Source: CAZNQW01 sp964575225 (GTDB taxonomy: Bacteria > Chloroflexota > Anaerolineae > JAAYZQ01). From it: a stretch of DNA of 34,479 nucleotides. Of this stretch, positions 17,192 to 23,700 are shown one piece after another. The notes under the pieces were generated by a model. The model saw only the letters and a list, made by a program, of their open reading frames with translations. It was not told where the DNA came from and searched no databases. Positions within the stretch are counted from its first letter, which is position 1, and each line of letters starts with the position of its first letter. The stretch spans positions 1-34,479 of the forward strand of contig CAZNQW010000011.1 of the NCBI GenBank assembly GCA_964575225.1. The letters are read 5' to 3'. The translations under genes were made by a program, and so were the position numbers.

Positions 17192-17584
17192 TTATGAGCC
17201 CTGCTCCTCGTACTTGGAGGGGCATTTCATCAACAATTCGTCGGCATTGAACACCTGAGTAGCAGGATCATACTTGCCAATGGCCACCGCTTCCACTGCG
17301 TCCACCAACATGTCGGGTTGCGGACCATAGTAGGACACATCCAAAATGCCGGTATCGTCCTGGATCTGGAAGGTCAGGTGCAGCTCTTTGGTGGTCCAGA
17401 CCACCGAATTGGGCACCAACACCCCGGCTACTCGAGAGTCGCGGGTTTGTTCGGGACCCAGCCCCTTGACCTCCGAGATGGTCAGATAGTCACTCGAGGT
17501 ACCCGAAAAGCTGGTGGCGATCAGCGCACCGATCACGATCACAACCACCACACCCCCCAGCAGAAATTTGACAGTCGAAGACAT
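17192..17584 (-). CDS. ccmE: CcmE heme chaperone, CxxxY variant
   Basis: 130 residues: a short cytoplasmic start, one membrane anchor (FLLGGVVVVIVIGALIATSF, residues 7-26) and the OB-fold heme chaperone domain (RVAGVLVPNS, ELHLTFQIQDDTGILDVSY). In most CcmE proteins heme binds covalently to the His of an HxxxY motif (LLAKHDENY). Here the corresponding site reads LLMKCPSKY, so Cys121 replaces His and Tyr125 is kept. This CxxxY form is known from archaea and some bacteria with a System I lacking CcmH, which fits this cluster. The ATG at 17584 has AGGAGG upstream with 5-base spacing. A hairpin (17600-17634) lies just ahead of it. Confidence 0.93.
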   Translation of the reverse strand: MSSTVKFLLGGVVVVIVIGALIATSFSGTSSDYLTISEVKGLGPEQTRDSRVAGVLVPNSVVWTTKELHLTFQIQDDTGILDVSYYGPQPDMLVDAVEAVAIGKYDPATQVFNADELLMKCPSKYEEQGS

Positions 17585-17599
17585 TCTATCCTCCTGAAC

Positions 17600-17634
17600 A
17601 AGCCGGGACTCGCCCCAGTGGGTCAACCCGGCTT
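17600..17634 (-). other. Hairpin in front of ccmE
   Basis: A perfect 8-bp inverted repeat (AAGCCGGG / CCCGGCTT) around a 19-base loop that can itself pair (CCC/GGG), placed between the zinc-ribbon gene and ccmE. There is no T tract, so it is not a standard terminator on this strand. It could stabilise or process the message or attenuate it. Confidence 0.5.
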
Positions 17635-17645
17635 GGGATCTCACA

Positions 17646-18599
17646 TCACTCGTCTTTTCCCCGAACCGGCGCGCCGCACTTGTGACAGAATTGGGCGTCG
17701 GATCGCATCTGTGTGCCGCATCGGTAGCAGTACAAAATCCCTGGATCGGCGGCCTGTACAGGCGGGCGGGGGCGTGGCGCCGATGCTGCCCGCGAGCTCT
17801 TTCCCTTGCCCCTGCGACGGGTGACAGGCGCAGGCGCCGGGGGTGTCTGCATGTTCCGCCCCAGCCAAAACGCGCCAAAGCCCACCGCCACCAGGCTTGC
17901 CAGACCCACCACCACGATCCACACCGTCGAATTGCCCGTCGTTCCCCCCGGGGGAACGGCAGGGATCGGCGTGACCGTAGGCTCAACCGGTGGGTTCGTG
18001 AGGGCATTGTTATTCTTTTGGTAGGAAAACGTCCAACCTCTCGAATCCCCCTGAGCCATCGAGTCGATCTGAACGCTGTGATAGACCAGGCCGTTCATGT
18101 CTGGCGCCGCCGAGCTGGCAGCAGGGTCCAGCACAAAGCCCTGTGCCGTAGGCGGCACCTGAACCTTGAAGGTGAACGTAGTAACGGGATAGTCGGCCAC
18201 ATAGTCAAAGGCAAAGGATCGCTTGCCGGTCGAATCCACCGGCAGGGTATCATAGTATTCAAGCTGAAAACGGGTCGTCTCTAACGAGAACGAGACCAGC
18301 GTCCAGTCCCCTTCCTGCTGAGTCGTATACGCCTGATTGTAGCGCTGTCCCAACTCATCGATGTAGGCCATGGCCGTGGGCAACCCCACCCGCGCCGGTA
18401 TCCGGATCTCGACCGGGATCGGGAGCGCCGTGTCGGGGGCAAACTCGCCCTGATAGATGACAAGCACGCCCGGTCTGTCGTACTCGGGCCACAGGGAAAG
18501 CTCCAGATTGGAAAGGGTCGGGGGTTCCTGGGCCCGCGATGTCATCCAGCTCATCAGCAGCCACAAAAGCACCCAACCCAAAAACCGTCTACCTGTCAT
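17646..18599 (-). CDS. Secreted-domain membrane protein with C-terminal zinc ribbon
   Basis: 317 residues. A signal peptide (about 1-23) leads a beta-sandwich-like extracytoplasmic domain (about 24-200; LELSLWPEYDRPGVLVIYQG, VEIRIPARVGLP). A Pro/Thr-rich linker, a membrane helix (VWIVVVGLASLVAVGFGAFWLG, split: VGLASLVAVGFGAFWLG), a basic Ala/Pro/Arg tract and a zinc ribbon at the very end (CYRCGTQMRSDAQFCHKCG) follow. The layout mirrors the protein at 13598-14812: folded domain outside, one helix, cytosolic tail. The ATG at 18599 follows GGAAGAAGC. It is transcribed between the triple-DsbA gene and ccmE. I know no assigned function; a part in cytochrome assembly is inferred from position only. 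Confidence 0.82.
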   Translation of the reverse strand: MTGRRFLGWVLLWLLMSWMTSRAQEPPTLSNLELSLWPEYDRPGVLVIYQGEFAPDTALPIPVEIRIPARVGLPTAMAYIDELGQRYNQAYTTQQEGDWTLVSFSLETTRFQLEYYDTLPVDSTGKRSFAFDYVADYPVTTFTFKVQVPPTAQGFVLDPAASSAAPDMNGLVYHSVQIDSMAQGDSRGWTFSYQKNNNALTNPPVEPTVTPIPAVPPGGTTGNSTVWIVVVGLASLVAVGFGAFWLGRNMQTPPAPAPVTRRRGKGKSSRAASAPRPRPPVQAADPGILYCYRCGTQMRSDAQFCHKCGAPVRGKDE

Positions 18600-18671
18600 G
18601 CTTCTTCCATGCTCTCCTGCAATGCAGATCTCACCGGGCAGACCGGGAATTATTCCCGCTGTGCCTCCTCG

Positions 18672-20483
18672 CTAAGGATTGAGAATCGAATCGACCACCG
18701 CCTGGAACTCGGCCAACGTGGGCGAGCCCTCCTGCCCGGTGCCATTGTTGAACAGGAACACCGGGGCGCCGGGCACCCCATACATGGCAGCCACCACATT
18801 GCCCGCCTCGACCCGCAACCTGGCCCAGTCCGAATCGAGGCACTGGTCAAACTGCGTAGAATCCAAGCCTAGCTCTTTGGCATACCCCTCGAACAGAGCC
18901 CCCGGGTCGTCCGATTTGGACCAGGCGTCCTGATCTCGGAAGAGCTGATCGTGCATGGCCCAGTATTGGTCCTGCTCACCGGCGCACTCGGCGGCGGCGG
19001 CGCCCATGGCACTGGGGCTGCCCACTGAACCCGACCACGGGTGCAACACATAGAGCATCTGACCCGCATCCACGTAGGAGGTCATCAGATCGGGCAGCAC
19101 CTCCTGGGCGTGTTGTCTGGACTCGGAACTGGCATAGTCGACAAAGGCCACGGTAATGGCCTGAGCCGTCTGCGCCATCCCCCGGACATGGAAATCGGCT
19201 CCGGTCGGCACAATCTCCGCTGTGGTTCCCCCAGCGGCCACGTACTCGATGATCCGTCCCATCGTGTCGATGGGCAACCCACCGCGGATGGGAAAATCGC
19301 CGATAAAGAAAAAGGGCGTGGCGTTTACACCGACCATCTCACCTGCAAGAAGATCCGCCTTGACCTCCGGGGCAGCCGCCCCCGAATCGATGCACTCACC
19401 AAAAGCCTTGGCGTCCAGCCCCAGCTCTTGGGCATAGCCTTTGAACAGGGGCACCGCCTGGGCGCTGGACCATTCCACTTGAGCGGCAAAGAGCTTTTCG
19501 TTCATCTCCCAATACTTGCCCTGCTGGCCGGCACAGACGGCGGCCTCCGATGCCTTTTGGGCATTGGGATGGATCGAACTCAATGGAAACTCGCGATAGA
19601 CGAACCGGACCATTCCAGTGTCAACGTAGCGCTTCACCAATTCGGGAATCACCTCACGGGCGATTGAAGAGCAAGCCGGTCACTGGAAATCGGAGAACTC
19701 GGTGACCACGACCGGAGCCTCTGCATCCCCCATACTGCGATAGCTATCGGCAGCCACCTCCATCGTCGGCGGCTTTCCGCCCGACAGATAGTATTCGATC
19801 TCCCCCTGAAACTCGGCAAAGGACAGCGCTCCCGACAGCATGGCGCCATTGACATCAAAGGCCGGTGTACCGGTCACGCCATGGGCGATCCCCGCCTGAT
19901 AGTCGGCAGTGATCCTGTCCACATGACGGCCCTCGTCCAGGCAGGCGGCAAAAGCGGCCTTGTCCAACTTGAGATCTTGGGCCATCGACTCGAACACCTG
20001 GCGCGCGCCCGAATTGCCCGACCAGTCGGCCTGGCGTTCAAAGATGGCGTCGTGCATCTGCCAATAGGCCCCCAGCTCCCCGGCGCACTCGGCAGCCTGG
20101 GCTGCCAGCTCGGCCTGAGGATGAATGGAGTAAAGCGGAAAATTCCGCACAATATACCGCACTTTACCGGTGTCTATGTAGGCTTTCTTGATTTGTGGAT
20201 ACGTCTCACGGACGTAGGTGGCACAGTACGGTCACTGGAAATCGGTGTACTCGACGATGGTCACCGCAGCATCGGCCGAACCCAGGACGTGCCAATCGCC
20301 CTCCGCGACGAGGGGAACCTCTGAAGCCGTGCCCGGTTCTTTGGTCAATGTCTCCTGTGGTGCCTGGGTCGCCGAATCACGCGGTTCCCCACTGGGTGCC
20401 GGCGTGGGCTCCCCGGGTCCACAGGCCGCCACCAGCATCGCCGCAACGCTTAGCGTCAAAAGCCAGCCATACCGTTTTTTCAT
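18672..20483 (-). CDS. Triple-domain DsbA lipoprotein with two selenocysteines
   Basis: 603 residues if both in-frame TGA codons are read through; the true stop is TAG at 18672-18674. The start is ATG at 20483 behind GGAAAGGA; the lipoprotein signal ends VAAC. Three tandem DsbA-fold (thioredoxin_4) domains follow. Active sites: DFQ-UGA-P-Y-C (residues 84-87), DFQ-UGA-P-A-C (268-271), and DYA-S-S-E-S (452-455) in the last. They are spaced exactly 184 residues apart. Each domain repeats the helical insert (AAECAGELGAYWQMHDAIF and likes) and a cis-Pro loop (GVTGTP, GVNATP, GVPGAP). Each UGA replaces the nucleophilic Cys and is followed by a SECIS-like hairpin. The protein should act outside the membrane as a thiol/selenol oxidoreductase or isomerase. 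It lies between copA and the ccm genes. Conventional calling splits it into 20232-20483, about 19680-20162 and 18672-19652. Confidence 0.88.
19647..19682 (-). promoter_or_regulatory. Second UGA (Sec) codon with SECIS-like hairpin
   Basis: The UGA is at 19680-19682. From 15 nt downstream, AATCGCC (19659-19665) pairs with GGTGATT (19647-19653), seven base pairs with one G-U, closing a CGTGA loop (19654-19658). The loop is at 22-26 nt after the UGA, with G in its second position, which fits published rules for bacterial SECIS elements. Confidence 0.8.
20200..20234 (-). promoter_or_regulatory. First UGA (Sec) codon with SECIS-like hairpin
   Basis: The UGA is at 20232-20234. TACGTC (20211-20216) pairs perfectly with GACGTA (20200-20205), closing a CGTGA loop (20206-20210). 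The loop again occupies 22-26 nt after the UGA. Loop and distance equal those of the second site while the stem sequence differs by compensating changes. Confidence 0.82.
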
Positions 20484-20520
20484 GGATGTCCTTTCCACCC
20501 GAACTCGTGGGAACCGGCCC

Positions 20521-22995
20521 TCAGTCGCCCTTTGAGCCCATTTCCACTGCCAGATCGACTCGCCGCAACCGCAGCGAGTTGCTCACCACAAATATGCTGC
20601 TAAAGGCCATGGCGCCGGCTGCCAGCATCGGGTGCAGGCGCAGGCCAAACAGCGGATAAAAGACCCCCGCCGCCAGCGGAATCAACAGGACGTTGTAGAA
20701 AAAGGCCCAGAACAGATTCTGCTTGATGGCCCGCATGGTGGCCCGACTCAGGGCTATGGCGCGCGCCACCCCCTGCAGATCGCCACTCATCAGGGTCACA
20801 TCGGCGGCCGCCATGGCTACGTCGGTGCCTGTGCCGATGGCAATCCCCACATCCGCTTGGGCCAGGGCCGGGGCATCGTTGATGCCATCGCCCACCATAG
20901 CCACCAGCGCGCCCTCTTCCTGAATCTCTTTGAGCCTGGCTGCCTTGTCGCCTGGCAACACCTCAGCCACCACCTGGTGGATGCCTACCTGCTCGCCGAT
21001 GGCATCGGCGGTGAGCTTGTTGTCGCCGGTGATCATGGCCACCCGCAACCCAAGGGCCTGCAACTGGCGGATGGCCGCGACTGAGCTCGCTTTGACGGCA
21101 TCGGCAACGGCCACCACCCCCACAGCCTGACCATCGACAGCCACCAGCATCGCCGTTTTGGCCTCGGCCTCCAATCGCTTCAGGGTGTCCTCCAGGCCGT
21201 TCAAAGGGATCCCCCGGCTTTCCAACAGCCGCTGGGTACCCACAAGAACCTCCCGGCCGTTCACTGCCGCAACAATGCCCTGTCCGGTCATGGACTCAAA
21301 GGACTGGGGCTCGGTGAGCGACATCCCCTCTGCCCGAGCCGCCCGAACCATCGCCTCTCCCAGCGGGTGCTCCGACCCCCGCTCGGCCGATGCCGCCAGC
21401 CGCAGCAGCTCCTCTCGAGACAGGGTGGGTTGCCCCGCCGGCGCCGAACCTGCGATGGTCACCACATCGGTCACCGAGGGTTGGCCCTCGGTAATGGTTC
21501 CCGTTTTATCCAGGACGATCACCGATAGCCCGTGGGCCCGTTCCAGCGCCTCGCTGTTCTTGAACAGGATGCCGTGCTCGGCGCCCTTGCCCGTGCCGAC
21601 CATGATCGCCGTGGGCGTCGCCAGTCCCAGCGCACAGGGACAGGCAATGACCAGCACCGCCACCATAAAGATCATGCTCTCGGTAAAACCGACTCGACCC
21701 ACGAGCAGCCAACCCAAAAAGGTCAGCAGTGCCACGCCAATGACCACCGGTACAAACACCGCCGACACCCGGTCGGCCAATCGTTGGATCGGCGCCTTGG
21801 AGCCCTGCGCCTCTTCCACCAGCCGGATGATTTGGGCCAGCGCCGTTTGGGCGCCCACCCGCGTGGCTTCGAACTTGAGCAGGCCCTGCTTGTTGATCGC
21901 GCCGCCCACCACCATGTCGCCCGGCCGCTTGTCCACCGGCATGCTCTCGCCCGTCAGCATCGACTCATCGACGGCCGAGTAGCCCTCGACAACTACCCCA
22001 TCGACCGCCAGGCGCTCGCCGGGGCGAACCACCACCACATCGCCCAGGGTCACCGCATCCACCGGGACGTCCATTTCAGAGCCGTCACGGATGACGCGCG
22101 CCGTCTTGGGCCGCAGACCCATCAATTTCTTGATGGCTTCGGAGGTGCGGCCTTTGGCCCGGGCCTCCAGCATCTTGCCCAGCTTGATCAGCGTAATGAT
22201 GGTAGCCGACGTCTCAAAGTAGACGTGCCCGCCGATGGCCGGGAACAGCAACACAGCCAAGCTGTAAAAGTACGCGGCCGACGAACCCATAGCCACCAGC
22301 ACGTCCATATTGGCCGACCCGGCGCGCAGGCTCTTCCAGCCGCCCACGTAATAGTCGCCACCGACATAGAACTGAACCGGTGTCGCCAGGGCCAGGAACA
22401 ACCAGTTGACCCAGGGCTCATGGGCCCACATTCCCAACAGGGAAAAATCGCGCCCCATACTCAACAGGAACAGGGGCAGAGTAAAGGCCACCCCAATCCA
22501 GAACTTTTTGGTTTGGGCATCGATCTCGGCTTCGCGGGCCGCTCGCTCTACATCCTCCGCCGACTCGCCCTCTTGGGCGACGATGACGTCGTACCCCGCA
22601 TCGCGGATCGCCTGATAAATGGCTGCCAGGCTGATCACGCCGGGAAGATACTCGACACTGGCCCGCTCGCTGGCAAAACTGGCGTTGGCGCTGACCACGC
22701 CCTCCAACCGCCTGAGCGTCCGTTCGATGGTAGCCGCACAGTTGGCGCAGGTCATGCCCGTGATCGGCAGATCGACTTTGGCCGTCGGAACATCATACCC
22801 GATGTCGCGAATGAGCGCAAGAAACTGATTCTCTCCGACGATGGCCGGATCGTAGGTAACGGAAGCCCGCTCCAGCGCCAGATTGACCGACGCCGATTCG
22901 ACCCCCTCCATACGGCCCAGATTGCGCTCTATCGTCAGCGAGCAGTTGGCGCACGTCATCCCGGTGACGGGTAAGGTGACCTGTTTGTTCGCCAT
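20521..22995 (-). CDS. copA: CopA, P1B-1 copper-exporting ATPase
   Basis: 824 residues. Two N-terminal heavy-metal-associated domains carry GMTCANC (Cys15/Cys18 and Cys83/Cys86). About eight membrane helices surround the actuator loop (LTGESMPVDK, near residue 350), the membrane CPC metal site (Cys452, Cys454 in VIACPCALGLATPT), the phosphorylated Asp496 in DKTGT, the SEHPLGEA nucleotide-site motif and GDGINDAPALAQADVG. CPC with two CANC domains marks it as Cu(I)-specific. It exports copper from the cytoplasm or supplies cuproproteins. The ATG at 22995 is two bases after the copZ stop, so translation is coupled; the in-frame codons upstream run through copZ and are not used. Confidence 0.97.
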   Translation of the reverse strand: MANKQVTLPVTGMTCANCSLTIERNLGRMEGVESASVNLALERASVTYDPAIVGENQFLALIRDIGYDVPTAKVDLPITGMTCANCAATIERTLRRLEGVVSANASFASERASVEYLPGVISLAAIYQAIRDAGYDVIVAQEGESAEDVERAAREAEIDAQTKKFWIGVAFTLPLFLLSMGRDFSLLGMWAHEPWVNWLFLALATPVQFYVGGDYYVGGWKSLRAGSANMDVLVAMGSSAAYFYSLAVLLFPAIGGHVYFETSATIITLIKLGKMLEARAKGRTSEAIKKLMGLRPKTARVIRDGSEMDVPVDAVTLGDVVVVRPGERLAVDGVVVEGYSAVDESMLTGESMPVDKRPGDMVVGGAINKQGLLKFEATRVGAQTALAQIIRLVEEAQGSKAPIQRLADRVSAVFVPVVIGVALLTFLGWLLVGRVGFTESMIFMVAVLVIACPCALGLATPTAIMVGTGKGAEHGILFKNSEALERAHGLSVIVLDKTGTITEGQPSVTDVVTIAGSAPAGQPTLSREELLRLAASAERGSEHPLGEAMVRAARAEGMSLTEPQSFESMTGQGIVAAVNGREVLVGTQRLLESRGIPLNGLEDTLKRLEAEAKTAMLVAVDGQAVGVVAVADAVKASSVAAIRQLQALGLRVAMITGDNKLTADAIGEQVGIHQVVAEVLPGDKAARLKEIQEEGALVAMVGDGINDAPALAQADVGIAIGTGTDVAMAAADVTLMSGDLQGVARAIALSRATMRAIKQNLFWAFFYNVLLIPLAAGVFYPLFGLRLHPMLAAGAMAFSSIFVVSNSLRLRRVDLAVEMGSKGD

Positions 22996-22997
22996 GA

Positions 22998-23201
22998 TTA
23001 TGCCGCGGGATACCCGGCCTCCGCCAGCGCTGCTTTGAGAGCAGTCAAGATCTGGTCGTTGGCCACCTTGAAGGTGACCGTCTTGTCTTCTACGCTTCCA
23101 CCTACAAACTCGACGCCTTTTACCAGGGCGCTCTCGCGCTTGATGGTCATGAGGCAATGGTTGCAGCTAATATTCGGAATATGGAGTGTGATCTCGTTCA
23201 T
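22998..23201 (-). CDS. copZ: CopZ-like copper chaperone (HMA domain)
   Basis: 67 residues, one heavy-metal-associated domain with the metal loop ISCNHC (Cys13, Cys16) replacing the common MxCxxC Met by Ile. It should carry Cu(I) in the cytoplasm and pass it to the N-terminal domains of CopA. The ATG at 23201 has AGGAGG seven bases upstream. It stands between csoR and copA in one operon. Confidence 0.93.
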   Translation of the reverse strand: MNEITLHIPNISCNHCLMTIKRESALVKGVEFVGGSVEDKTVTFKVANDQILTALKAALAEAGYPAA

Positions 23202-23238
23202 CTTCGGACCTCCTAAATCGTCCTGCCGAGGCTGCGGC

Positions 23239-23520
23239 CTAGATCTTGCCGGTGGCCTCGAACACACTTAACAGCTCGCTAATCACCCGTTCCCGCTCTT
23301 CCGGGTCATCCCCCTGGATGGCCGTCGTCACACAGGTTTGCAGGTGGTGCTCCAGCAACAGACGATTGACCTTTTCCAGGGCCCGTTGCACCGCCAGGTT
23401 CTGGTTGATGATGTCTACGCAGTAGGAACCCTGTTCCACCATGCGCTGAACCCCGCGCACATGCCCTTCGATGCTCTTTAATCGGTTAAGGATGCCCTGA
23501 GTGCTCTCGTCTTCGCTCAC
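23239..23520 (-). CDS. csoR: CsoR-family copper-sensing repressor
   Basis: 93 residues, all-helical DUF156/CsoR family. The Cu(I) ligand triad C-H-C is intact: Cys34 (GSYCVDIINQ), His59 and Cys63 (HHLQTC). The first helix has the family motif LNRLKSIEGHVRGVQRMVE. The start is GTG at 23520, five bases behind GGGAGGAG; upstream in-frame codons would run through the operator and promoter. Apo-CsoR binds DNA and releases it on binding copper. The adjoining operator (23539-23564) and copZ and copA downstream make autoregulation by copper very likely. Confidence 0.95.
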   Translation of the reverse strand: MSEDESTQGILNRLKSIEGHVRGVQRMVEQGSYCVDIINQNLAVQRALEKVNRLLLEHHLQTCVTTAIQGDDPEERERVISELLSVFEATGKI

Positions 23521-23538
23521 AATCACTCCTCCCTTGAG

Positions 23539-23564
23539 TACCCCTCCCCCCAGGGGGTGGGGTA
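23539..23564. promoter_or_regulatory. CsoR-type operator
   Basis: The 26-base near-palindrome TACCCCTCCCCC-CA-GGGGGTGGGGTA has arms that match except for one pair. This is the GC-tract pseudopalindrome flanked by TA known for CsoR sites. It begins five bases past the -10 box of the minus-strand csoR promoter and so covers the expected transcription start. Confidence 0.85.
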
Positions 23565-23569
23565 AGGAA

Positions 23570-23598
23570 AGTATAGCATAGGGGATCGGCTCTGTCAA
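23570..23598 (-). promoter_or_regulatory. Promoter of the csoR-copZA-dsb-ccm array
   Basis: On the minus strand: consensus TTGACA (23593-23598), a 17-base spacer, TATACT (23570-23575). It is the strongest promoter seen for the whole leftward array and is placed for CsoR repression. Confidence 0.85.
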
Positions 23599-23619
23599 GT
23601 AGTCAAGATCACGAACTCG

Positions 23620-23648
23620 TTGACAGCGCCCACGTTTTGCGGTATAGT
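23620..23648 (+). promoter_or_regulatory. Promoter of the dihydropyrimidinase gene
   Basis: TTGACA (23620-23625), 17-base spacer, TATAGT (23643-23648), about 45 bases before the expected leader end at ATG 23701. It is divergent from the csoR promoter, their -35 boxes 21 bp apart, but does not overlap the CsoR operator. Confidence 0.8.
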
Positions 23649-23700
23649 GGGTGGGGAGTTCATCACCCGCCATCCACTCCAAGAAGAGAGGGAAGAACCC

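Noticed and set aside
18672..20498. Three separate genes or a decayed DsbA pseudogene
   Set aside because: All three frames are in register, both stops are TGA at the catalytic position, no other lesions exist, and each TGA has a matched hairpin. A pseudogene would not show this pattern.
18672..20498. TGA read as tryptophan (alternative genetic code)
   Set aside because: TGA serves as the stop of many genes here, including ATGA overlaps at 3575, 7438, 12846 and 13598, and the homologous residue is Cys, not Trp.
21532..22974. 480-residue plus-strand ORF opposite copA
   Set aside because: It is an antisense shadow; the minus strand encodes a complete P1B ATPase.
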